Shown here piece by piece: positions 6,723 to 13,560 of a stretch of 13,683 nucleotides of DNA. Position numbers and translations under genes: made by a program. Under the pieces are notes generated by a model that worked only from the letters and a program-made list of their open reading frames with translations, did no database searches and was not told the origin of the DNA. Positions within the stretch are counted from its first letter, which is position 1. Every line of letters starts with the position of its first letter. Source of the stretch: Deltaproteobacteria bacterium (GTDB taxonomy: Bacteria > Desulfobacterota > Desulfobacteria > Desulfobacterales > Desulfosalsimonadaceae); assembly GCA_024280875.1 (NCBI GenBank), contig JAJRPH010000161.1, forward strand, positions 1 through 13,683, written 5' to 3'.

Positions 6723-8231
6723 TTAAAAGTTCCATTTAAATTCCACGGTGTCGAGAAACGCCATTTGGTCAAAATCGTCTCCACGCAGATCCTGGACTCC
6801 GTCGCCTGGATCGAACAGAGAAATCACATTGCCCAGTGAAAAGTTCTTGGTGAAATGATAGGTGACCTGCAAATCAAGTTCCAGGCCCACTGCATCGTCT
6901 ATACTGATGTTGATGTTTTCAACATCAGCAGTTGGATCGTCCGCTAACATTTTGCTGCGTGCAGCAGCCGTTTGAACATCCTCAAGCGCACCGGTATCTG
7001 CATACCAGAAATACATGAATTGCGCCTTGTAGGACCACTTGTCCATAGCGCCCTTGGTTCCGATGCCCAGGTTATACATCCCCGGACTGTTGCCACTGGC
7101 TGAATTGCTGATGCCGCCATACCCATTATCGCCCTTAGTGCCACCCAGCGTATCAAAGGTGTTGCTGTAAAGATGACTGCCCAACGCCGGGACATATCGG
7201 TAAATAAACGCATTTTCCATAACAAAAGGTCCGGCATAACGGGAGATATTGGTAATCGGGTTAAAGGCTTTAATCTTGTCATCCGTGGCATCGTCATCCC
7301 CGGAAATATAGTAACCGCCGAAATAGGGATTAAACATATCAGCAGCAGACACTTCGATGGAGGCAAACCCAGCGAAAGCGGAAATATCGGCATCGCCGCC
7401 GGTTGCAGTAAAATTATCCTTATCCCCATAAGCATAAACGAATTCGGCTTTTGGCGCAAGATTGCCCAATTTACCAAAGACCTGCATGCCTAAGTAATGA
7501 ACTTGAGCATCCCTTGTTTGGTTATCACTGAAAGCATAAAACGGGCTGATTTTCATATCCCCTGCCGGAAAAGCTATTTTTGCGGAATATACCCGCCAGT
7601 CAGGAGAATGAGCACCTGGTGAATTATCTACTCTATCATATATGATTAAATTCAGGACTTCCCAGCTAATTCCATTTGAACTCCCTTTAAATCCGATATA
7701 AGGGTGATCATCCCCGTAAAGCACGCCACCTGTTTCTATATCAAGCCATTTGGTGTTCCAGCCGGTTTCAACCGTCACCGGCAGGCCATGAGCTGCAAAA
7801 TCGTAACTGAATTCCAGCTTTTCAACAGCAAAGTCTTCGCCGGTCATGCCAATGTTGGTGCTGATTTCTCCGATACGGGCCCCTCGGTCCGCATTTTCTT
7901 TATCCAAGGCAAAATCCGATTCCAGAATCGCCAGAAATTTAAAGTTCTCCCCGCCGCCCTTTACACCCAGACGGAATTCATTTCTAACCGTCATATCATC
8001 ATCGTCAATAAAACCACTTTCATCAAGCACCCAATCCATGCCGGTGTCGGCATCATTAAAATCCAAATTGTTCACAAAATGCGGGAACGTTTTTAAACTG
8101 CCGAAAATTTGAATGTCCACGCCTGGTTTTGCCGGTGTGACCTTGCCCATCTCAATTTCGGCTAAAACCGGGCAGGATAAAAATAGTAAAGCTGATAGGA
8201 TGAAACACATAATGACTGAAAATTTCTTCAT
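6723..8231 (-). CDS. Outer-membrane beta-barrel (porin-like) protein
   Basis: The product from the ATG at 8231 has 502 residues. It starts with a signal peptide (MKKFSVIMCFILSALLFLSCPVLA, cleavage likely after VLA), and GAGGGGGG lies a few nt upstream. The mature part is rich in Gly, Asp, Asn and aromatic residues, with alternating hydrophobic stretches such as MKISPFYAF, AEFVYAYGD, YKAQFMYFWYAD and LDLQVTYHF, and ends VEFKWNF, a terminal Phe typical of the barrel-assembly signal. Acidic turns (DDDDMT, SGDDDATDD) fit periplasmic or surface loops. I read it as a trimeric-porin-like or alginate-export-like barrel for small anionic or organic substrates, but the family is not certain. An in-frame upstream start at 8303 with its own Shine-Dalgarno could add 24 residues. 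A strong terminator follows. Confidence 0.82.
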   Translation of the reverse strand: MKKFSVIMCFILSALLFLSCPVLAEIEMGKVTPAKPGVDIQIFGSLKTFPHFVNNLDFNDADTGMDWVLDESGFIDDDDMTVRNEFRLGVKGGGENFKFLAILESDFALDKENADRGARIGEISTNIGMTGEDFAVEKLEFSYDFAAHGLPVTVETGWNTKWLDIETGGVLYGDDHPYIGFKGSSNGISWEVLNLIIYDRVDNSPGAHSPDWRVYSAKIAFPAGDMKISPFYAFSDNQTRDAQVHYLGMQVFGKLGNLAPKAEFVYAYGDKDNFTATGGDADISAFAGFASIEVSAADMFNPYFGGYYISGDDDATDDKIKAFNPITNISRYAGPFVMENAFIYRYVPALGSHLYSNTFDTLGGTKGDNGYGGISNSASGNSPGMYNLGIGTKGAMDKWSYKAQFMYFWYADTGALEDVQTAAARSKMLADDPTADVENINISIDDAVGLELDLQVTYHFTKNFSLGNVISLFDPGDGVQDLRGDDFDQMAFLDTVEFKWNF

Positions 8232-8300
8232 TGAGCCCCCCTCTTTATAATTAGAATTTTCTTTCAAAAAAACATCCTTTTCAACACAAGCAATTTTTCC

Positions 8301-8317
8301 CATAGGCAATACTCCTT
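8301..8317 (-). promoter_or_regulatory. Alternative start site with Shine-Dalgarno for the barrel gene
   Basis: On the minus strand AAGGAG (8312-8317) sits 8 nt before an ATG (8301-8303) that reads MGKIACVEKDVFLKENSNYK and continues without a stop into the barrel protein at 8231. This is as good a ribosome site as the downstream one. Use of it would give a signal peptide with a long charged N-region, so either the annotated start differs or two starts compete. Confidence 0.5.
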
Positions 8318-8322
8318 GTTCT

Positions 8323-8340
8323 GTTTAGGTTAAGTTTAGG
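8323..8340. promoter_or_regulatory. Direct heptamer repeat one helical turn apart (possible operator)
   Basis: GTTTAGG at 8323-8329 and again at 8334-8340, separated by TTAA, so the copies are 11 bp centre to centre. They lie just upstream of the alternative barrel-gene ribosome site. Tandem half-sites with this spacing are common for response-regulator or similar binding, but no specific regulator is recognised. Confidence 0.3.
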
Positions 8341-8500
8341 CTATATTTAATCAATCCAATATAGTTCATATAACGATAAAATTTGATTCTGTCTATACTA
8401 TTTGTTTTGTTCTCCATAATTTCAGGATAATACACTATGTGCAAAAACGATAAAAGGATGAATATCCTTGACGCTTGCCGTCTTGTTTTGCTAAATATTA

Positions 8501-8660
8501 GTGTCTCATCAACTCTGAACTGACGCATATTACTTGTCCTTTTTCGCGCCTGCATTGTTACGACTTGAGTCGTGTAGCCCCACTATGCTCAACAAGTCGC
8601 GCCTTGAAGGCACAAAAAATTACGGCGCGATCTTGTGTCATTTCATCATTGACGAGACAC
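8501..8660. mobile_element. MITE-like non-coding element with terminal inverted repeats and TA flanks
   Basis: The left end (8501-8527, GTGTCTCATCAA...) and the reverse complement of the right end (8634-8660, starting GTGTCTCGTCAA) match at 21 of 27 positions, with the outer seven identical. The dinucleotide TA flanks both ends (8499-8500 and 8661-8662), as expected for IS630/Tc1-type insertion. Nested inside are further inverted repeats: CGCGCC (8545-8550) with GGCGCG (8624-8629), CGACTTG (8561-8567) with CAAGTCG (8593-8599), and ACGACT/AGTCGT (8560-8573). The whole 160-nt element could fold into one long hairpin. It encodes no transposase; a minus-strand frame across it has no sign of being a gene. 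It would be moved in trans, if at all. TA is palindromic and short, so the family assignment is inference. Confidence 0.65.
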
Positions 8661-8700
8661 TATCCAAAATCGGCTGAAAAATTATAATGGGAGTTAATCT

Positions 8701-10560
8701 ATGGATTTGAACGCTTACTGCCCTGATAAAATCCTGCCACCGGAAAAAGCGATAAAAAAAATAAAGAACGGCAGCAGAGTTTTTATCGGCACCGGCTGTG
8801 GGGAACCGCAACAGCTCATCCGGGCCATGGTTGAAACCCTCTCCATTCAAGACGTCGTTATCTACCAGATGTTTTCTTCGACTTTTTCCCATTATGTCCA
8901 TACGCCGGATTTTTCGGAACGATTTTCCCTGAAGCTCTTCTTTATCAGCCTGCATATGCGCCAGGCGGCCTTTGAAGGAAAAATCGATTATGTTCCGGCA
9001 TATCTTTCTCAGATCCCTTCTCTGTTCGATTCCAAACAAATAGGATTGGATGTGGCGCTGATACAGGTCAGTCCGCCGGATCAACACGGCTTCTGTAGCC
9101 TGGGCATTTCCGTGGACATCACCGTTTCCGGCATGACCAACGCCCGGACCGTGATTGCCCAGGTGAACCCGCGCATGCCGCGCACATGGGGCGACAGTTC
9201 CGTCCATGTTGATGACATCGACTACATCGTCCTTTATGAAGAACCCCTGGTTGAAGCCCTGCCTGAGATCAAGAACCCTGAGATCGTTGAGCGTATAGCC
9301 AAATATGTAAACCAGCTCGTCGATGATGGGGCTACACTGCAGGTGGGTTTCGGCCACTTGCCGAATTCCATTCTGCCTCACTTGAAAGGCAAAAAGGATC
9401 TGGGCATCCATACCCAGGTGATCACCGACGGATTTTTGCCCCTTTTTGAGCAACGTGTCATCACCAACAAGAAAAAGTCCTACCTGCCCAACCGGGTGGT
9501 CACCTCCCTGTGTATGGGCTCGGAGCGATTGTACAATTTTTTGGACAACAACCCCATGTTCTATTTTCGGGGCTCGGATTTCGTCAACGACCCCAATGTT
9601 ATTGCCAAAAACGACAACCTCATCTCCATAAGCTCCGCCCTTGAGATCGATCTCACCGGCCAGATCTGCACGGACTCCAAGGGCTACATTTTCTACAGCG
9701 GCATCGGCGACCAGGTGGATTTTATCCGGGGCAGCAAGATGTCCAAAGGAGGATTCTCCATTATTGCACTGCCTTCCACGGCGCAGAACGAGCAGGTTTC
9801 CCGGATTGTTCCCCACCTGAGTGAAGGTGCCGGTATTGCCACCACACGGGGTGATATCGACGTCGTGGTGACCGAATACGGAATCGCCGAACTCAATGGC
9901 AAAAGCATTTATCAGCGGGTTATGGAGCTGGCCCAGATCGCCCATCCCAAATTCCGGGAAAAACTGATCAGCGAAGCCAAAAAACGGCATTACATCTTTG
10001 GGGATCAACTGCCGCCCAGCAAGCAGGATCTTATGTTCCTGGAAAACTACAAGGCCCACATAGAGCTTAAAAGTGGTAAGACCGTGGAATTCCGGCCGCT
10101 TATGCCGTCCGATGAATTCGCTACCCGGAATTTCTACTACTCTTTGCAGGAAAGCACCATCTTTTATCGCTTTTTTTATAAACGCAAGGTTTTCTCCAGG
10201 GAAATGCTTCAGAAACAATGGGCAGCTGTAGATTACCATCAGAACATGACTATCATCGGTATCGTTCAGCGCGGCAAGCATAAGGATATTGTGGCTATCA
10301 GTTCGTACGGCACCGCCGAGGCGGCTGATCTTGCCGAAGTGGCTTTGGTGGTCAAGGAGGACTATCAGGGGATGGGACTTGGAAGCTATATGCTTCAGAT
10401 GTTGGAAAAAATCGCCAAAGAAAATAAATACAAAGGTTTTACAGCCATCCTGCTCAGTGATAACAAGGCCATGATCCGGGTTTTCGAAAAGCACTACCCG
10501 AATGCCGAAATAAAACACGGCTTCAGTGAGGAAGTGGAAATTTACATGCCGTTCGATTAG
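8701..10560 (+). CDS. Acetyl-CoA hydrolase/CoA-transferase fused to a C-terminal GNAT acetyltransferase domain
   Basis: The protein has 619 residues. Residues ~10-435 are a family I CoA-transferase of the acetyl-CoA hydrolase/4-hydroxybutyrate CoA-transferase group, which moves CoA between acyl-CoA and a carboxylate through a glutamyl-CoA thioester. The candidate catalytic Glu is E315 in SALEIDLTGQ; the following loop reads G334-I-G-D337-Q-V-D-F, where I expect GIGGQ in most relatives, then SKGGFSIIALPSTA. Residues ~455-619 form a GNAT domain with VEFRPLMPSDEFATRNF at its start and the acetyl-CoA-binding loop Q556-G-M-G-L-G561 after VALVVKEDY. GGGAG lies 7 nt before the ATG. It is cytoplasmic. 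The fusion may couple CoA-ester turnover to protein acetylation, as the GNAT part resembles Pat-type lysine acetyltransferases; substrate of either domain is not determined. It converges with the acyl-CoA ligase 25 bp away, with no obvious terminator between. Confidence 0.9.
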   Translation: MDLNAYCPDKILPPEKAIKKIKNGSRVFIGTGCGEPQQLIRAMVETLSIQDVVIYQMFSSTFSHYVHTPDFSERFSLKLFFISLHMRQAAFEGKIDYVPAYLSQIPSLFDSKQIGLDVALIQVSPPDQHGFCSLGISVDITVSGMTNARTVIAQVNPRMPRTWGDSSVHVDDIDYIVLYEEPLVEALPEIKNPEIVERIAKYVNQLVDDGATLQVGFGHLPNSILPHLKGKKDLGIHTQVITDGFLPLFEQRVITNKKKSYLPNRVVTSLCMGSERLYNFLDNNPMFYFRGSDFVNDPNVIAKNDNLISISSALEIDLTGQICTDSKGYIFYSGIGDQVDFIRGSKMSKGGFSIIALPSTAQNEQVSRIVPHLSEGAGIATTRGDIDVVVTEYGIAELNGKSIYQRVMELAQIAHPKFREKLISEAKKRHYIFGDQLPPSKQDLMFLENYKAHIELKSGKTVEFRPLMPSDEFATRNFYYSLQESTIFYRFFYKRKVFSREMLQKQWAAVDYHQNMTIIGIVQRGKHKDIVAISSYGTAEAADLAEVALVVKEDYQGMGLGSYMLQMLEKIAKENKYKGFTAILLSDNKAMIRVFEKHYPNAEIKHGFSEEVEIYMPFD

Positions 10561-10585
10561 GATACCTCTTTATCAATCTTCGTTT

Positions 10586-12106
10586 TTATGATTCCCCATA
10601 AAGTTCCTTGATCTTTTCTCTATCCGGCATGCCGTCGGATTTTAAAGGCAAATCGGATATTATTTCAACATAATGAGGCTTCTTGTAGCGGGCGATGCGC
10701 TCGCCCACAAAGGAGATGAGCTCGGCGGCTTCTAATGATTCGCCTGTTCTGAGCTGGCAGACAGCCTTGATCCCCTCTTTCCACTTAGGATCAGGCACCC
10801 CAAAGACCACCGTCTTTTCCACCGCCGGGTGCTGGAGAATAATTTTTTCCACCTCAGCGGGGTATACATTTTCTCCACCAGGCTTAATCAGCTCCTTTTC
10901 CGCCTTTCTTCCAGCGTAAAATAAAAAGCCGTTTTCGTCGAATCGTCCCATATCTCCGGTATGATGCCACCCACCCCGGAAAGTATACGAATTATCTTCG
11001 GGTAGATTCCAGTAACCCTTGAACACCAAGGGTCCTTTCACGACGATCTCACCCGGCTCTCCAGATGGAAGGGGCCTGCCATCATCATCAACCGTGCAGA
11101 CATCGGCAAGGATGACGGGCTTACCGGCCGACCCCGGGGCATCGTTGTAGCGTCCGATGGTCGCCAACATTGAGGTTTCGGTCTGCCCGTATATACAATA
11201 GTAGGTCCCTCCGGTCATTTTCTGATATCTGTCAATATCTTCGGGGATGCCGAGCCCCACCACCGATCTGAGCGATGGGAGGTTGCGTTTTTCTTCTTCG
11301 GCGGCTTTCATAATGGAGGCGAGAATGGGCGGAAAATCGAAAAGCAATGACACTCCGAATTCTTCAATCAATCCTGCGGCTTTGCCTGCATCGAACTGGC
11401 TTATATTCACGTTCAGGGCACCGGCCTGAAATGCGGCAACGGCCATGAACAGTCCGCCCACATGAAACAGGGGCAAAAGGCTCAAATGGACGTCTTTTTC
11501 GGACAGGGCAAGGTAATAATCAAGATGCAGACACGCACACAGCATATTTGCGTGACTCAGCAGCGCCCCCCGGGGCCGCCCGGCAACCGCAGCCGTGTGG
11601 ATAATCACAAAGCCGTCGTCACTCTTCACATCGGGCGTTCCAATCCTTTCGTCGCCATCGAGCAGGGAGGAGAATGCTTCAAAATCGCCGTTGTCAGATT
11701 TCAGGTTATAACACTTCTGTACTGACGGCAAATCCGAACGGCGCTCTGTGATCAGGTCCTGAAACTCCGCATCCGCAAACAAAAGCCTGGAGTTACAGTC
11801 GTTGAGATTGTAGCAGACCTCGTCGGCGCTAAGCCGCCAGTTGATTGGGAGTATTATCGCACCTACCGCAGCTGCCGCGCCATAGAGCAAAAAGTACTCT
11901 GTGCTGTTTTTCCCCAGCACTCCCAGCCGATCGCCTTTTTCAATACCCGCAGCTTTCAACCCGCCGGCGATAAGATCCACACGCCTTTTTACATCACCGA
12001 ATGTCAACGTATGCCTGTCATCGACTTCGTACCATGCCTTTGTCTTTGGAAAAGCAGCGGCATTGCGCTTGATCAGGTCATAAAATGTAAATTCATATAG
12101 TCCCAT
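10586..12106 (-). CDS. AMP-forming acyl-CoA ligase family protein with atypical core motifs
   Basis: This 506-residue ANL-superfamily protein would activate a carboxylic acid as acyl-AMP and then acyl-CoA. Recognisable motifs are Y306-G-Q-T-E310 (A5), H382-T-G-D385 (A7) and GRKAEKELIKPGGENVYPAEVE around 399-420 (A8), which serves the thioester half-reaction. Two key sites differ. The P-loop (A3) reads T171-A-A-V-A-G-R-P-R-G180 instead of the usual TSGTTGxPKG. At the C-terminal A10 motif the sequence is LKSDG-M493-PDREK, so the lysine needed for adenylation is methionine. Full length and clean frame argue against decay. It follows the universal stress gene by 37 nt and probably belongs to the livF transcript; AGGA lies 9 nt before the start. 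The substrate is unknown; a carboxylate imported by the neighbouring transporter is an inference. Confidence 0.88.
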   Translation of the reverse strand: MGLYEFTFYDLIKRNAAAFPKTKAWYEVDDRHTLTFGDVKRRVDLIAGGLKAAGIEKGDRLGVLGKNSTEYFLLYGAAAAVGAIILPINWRLSADEVCYNLNDCNSRLLFADAEFQDLITERRSDLPSVQKCYNLKSDNGDFEAFSSLLDGDERIGTPDVKSDDGFVIIHTAAVAGRPRGALLSHANMLCACLHLDYYLALSEKDVHLSLLPLFHVGGLFMAVAAFQAGALNVNISQFDAGKAAGLIEEFGVSLLFDFPPILASIMKAAEEEKRNLPSLRSVVGLGIPEDIDRYQKMTGGTYYCIYGQTETSMLATIGRYNDAPGSAGKPVILADVCTVDDDGRPLPSGEPGEIVVKGPLVFKGYWNLPEDNSYTFRGGWHHTGDMGRFDENGFLFYAGRKAEKELIKPGGENVYPAEVEKIILQHPAVEKTVVFGVPDPKWKEGIKAVCQLRTGESLEAAELISFVGERIARYKKPHYVEIISDLPLKSDGMPDREKIKELYGES

Positions 12107-12143
12107 AGGATATTTTCCTGTCCAACGCAGTTGGGTTCACGTA

Positions 12144-12536
12144 CTATTTAACAGCCATAACCGGACAAGGCGCTTTCAAAATGATATATTGAGCTGTTGA
12201 GCCGAGAATGATTTTCTGGGCTTTTGATTTTTTTTTAATCCCGACATATATCAAATTGATATCGTTATCCTTGGCGAACTTGACAACATCTTCACCGGGA
12301 GACATGCCGCGCGCGAGTTGGTGGGTTTCGCACGCGACTTTCTGTTCCTCCATAAATTGTCTGGCCTCGTCAAGACTCTTTTCTATCCGCTCAATTTCTT
12401 TGAGCTTCTCTCCGGACCCGCCTTCCATGGAAGTTAGAATAAAAACTCTGGCGTTGAATATCCGCGCATGTTCCCGTGCCAACGAAAGGGCTTTATTGGA
12501 AATACCCGAGCCGCTATAACCCACTAAAATATTCAT
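12144..12536 (-). CDS. Universal stress protein (UspA family), single domain
   Basis: The protein has 130 residues. The N-terminal strand ILVGYSGSGISNKAL and the C-terminal LGSTAQYIILKAPCPVMAVK are the two ends of a Usp fold. The middle helix region (EKLKEIERIEKSLDEARQFMEEQ) is strongly charged. The nucleotide-binding motif normally G-x2-G-x9-G-S/T reads G99-I-K-K102...G112-S113, so the second Gly is Lys, and the usual Asp of the first strand is Ser8; ATP binding may be weak or lost. AAGGA lies shortly before the ATG. It sits 59 nt after livF and 37 nt before the acyl-CoA ligase in the same direction, suggesting co-transcription with transport and activation genes. Cytoplasmic, probably dimeric. 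Confidence 0.88.
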   Translation of the reverse strand: MNILVGYSGSGISNKALSLAREHARIFNARVFILTSMEGGSGEKLKEIERIEKSLDEARQFMEEQKVACETHQLARGMSPGEDVVKFAKDNDINLIYVGIKKKSKAQKIILGSTAQYIILKAPCPVMAVK

Positions 12537-12595
12537 TATTTTTTCCTTCTCCGGGCGTTTTCGACCCCAGCAAATCTATCTTGTTTTTAAATCCG

Positions 12596-13414
12596 TTACA
12601 TCCATCGTTTCCGCCGCTTATACGACTTGATTTCCTTAAATGACTTACGGCCGCCGCCCTGGGTCACTCCCATATAGAACTCCTTGACGTCCGGGTTGTT
12701 TTTCAGCTCTTCTGACGGCCCTTCCAGCACGATTTTACCAGACTCCATAATGTAGGCATACTGTGATATTTCCAGGGCAATCTTCGCATTTTGTTCGACC
12801 ACCAGGATGGTGGTATTCATCTGCTTATTAATCAGCTCAATATTCTGAAAGATCTCTTTTACCAATAACGGCGCCAGGCCAAGCGATGGTTCATCGAGCA
12901 TAAGCATCATGGGGGCAGCCATCAAAGCCCTTGCAATAGCGATCATTTGCTGCTCGCCGCCGGAGCAATATCCGGCCAGCCGGTGGGTGATATTGGACAG
13001 CCGCGGAAAATGCTGATACATCAACTCATGGTCTGCGCGAATTTTTTGCTGTCCGTCTTTTCGGATAATGGACCCTACCCGGATATTTTCATCCACCGTG
13101 AGATGTTTAAAAATACGGCGACCTTCAGGAACCATCACCGCCCCGAGTTTCACCACTTGCGTGCCCAATACGTTGGTGATGTCATCTCCCCTGAACTTGA
13201 TGAAACCATCGCGGATAAACCCGTTTTCCGGCTTTAGAAGCCCACTGATGGCCCGCAAGGTCGTTGTCTTGCCCGCCCCATTGGTGCCGAGCAATGCAAC
13301 AATGCTCCCCTCGGGAACATTCAGACTGACCCCCCTTAAGACCTGCACGATATCGTTATAAACGACTTCGATGTTGTTGACTTCCAGCAGCTGTTGCGTT
13401 TTATTTGTATCCAT
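12596..13414 (-). CDS. livF: Branched-chain amino acid-type ABC transporter ATPase (LivF family)
   Basis: This 272-residue ABC ATPase powers import across the inner membrane together with a LivHM permease pair, a LivG partner and a periplasmic binding protein. Walker A is G43-T-N-G-A-G-K-T50, the signature is C150-S-G-G-E-Q-Q (Cys for the usual Leu), and Walker B is MLMLD174-E. MVPEGRRIFKHLTVDENI is diagnostic for LivF. It carries ~30 residues beyond the usual ~240, ending in a basic tail (GGGRKSFKEIKSYKRRKRWM). I chose ATG 13414 over an in-frame TTG at 13432. The family also transports non-amino-acid substrates such as aromatic or aliphatic carboxylates, which the downstream ligase suggests here. 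No livG, livH or livM is visible; they may lie outside the window. Confidence 0.92.
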   Translation of the reverse strand: MDTNKTQQLLEVNNIEVVYNDIVQVLRGVSLNVPEGSIVALLGTNGAGKTTTLRAISGLLKPENGFIRDGFIKFRGDDITNVLGTQVVKLGAVMVPEGRRIFKHLTVDENIRVGSIIRKDGQQKIRADHELMYQHFPRLSNITHRLAGYCSGGEQQMIAIARALMAAPMMLMLDEPSLGLAPLLVKEIFQNIELINKQMNTTILVVEQNAKIALEISQYAYIMESGKIVLEGPSEELKNNPDVKEFYMGVTQGGGRKSFKEIKSYKRRKRWM

Positions 13415-13473
13415 TAGGCACTTTTCTGTCAATAATGTCGATTGGATGATTCCCGGATAATCGGTATCCGGTC

Positions 13474-13518
13474 AGCCCCGCCCCGCTGTCCGCTGAAGCG
13501 GCCGCAGGGCGGGAGGCT
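13474..13518 (-). terminator. GC-rich intercistronic hairpin between the binding-protein gene and livF
   Basis: CCCGCCC (13477-13483) pairs with GGGCGGG (13507-13513); the outer AGC/GCT (13474-13476 and 13516-13518) can extend the stem past a bulge, and an inner CCGC-TGAA-GCGG (13490-13501) forms a second small stem. No U-run follows in either direction. It is better read as an mRNA-stabilising or partly attenuating structure after the solute-binding protein gene than as a complete terminator. Confidence 0.5.
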
Positions 13519-13560
13519 GTTTTGGGTTAACCTTTCTTTTGAATTCACAGGATATTCGAA

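Larger units (their letters stand above)
8232..8700. other. Divergent intergenic region upstream of the barrel gene and the CoA-transferase gene
   Basis: This 469-bp region must carry promoters for both divergent genes. It contains an alternative start with Shine-Dalgarno for the barrel gene (8301-8317), a pair of GTTTAGG direct repeats (8323-8340), an AT-rich segment (8340-8450) in which no promoter could be fixed with confidence, and the MITE-like element (8501-8660). The CoA-transferase gene has GGGAG 7 nt before its ATG, and only 40 nt lie between the element and that ATG. Confidence 0.6.

Noticed and set aside
8160..8231. Possible lipoprotein signal in the barrel protein (cysteine after LFLS)
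   Set aside because: The residues before the Cys (Phe-Leu-Ser) fit the lipobox poorly and a normal signal-peptidase I site (PVLA) follows; the C-terminal Phe and strand pattern fit an integral barrel.
8325..8555. Minus-strand open frame of 76 codons spanning the left end of the MITE-like element
   Set aside because: It crosses from the element's terminal repeat into the AT-rich leader of the barrel gene; no homology is recognised and the element explains the left part.
8649..8688. TTGACG in the right terminal repeat plus TATAAT at 8683-8688 as a promoter for the CoA-transferase gene
   Set aside because: The spacing is 28 bp instead of about 17, and the TATAAT lies only 12 nt before the ATG, merging with the ribosome site, so it is not a usable -35/-10 pair.
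8638..10518. Very long minus-strand open frame (626 codons) opposite the CoA-transferase gene
   Set aside because: It is a shadow of the plus-strand gene: codon composition mirrors the sense strand, residues are rich in His, Gly, Asp and Val as in antisense frames, and no domain is recognised, while the sense frame has clear CoA-transferase and GNAT motifs.
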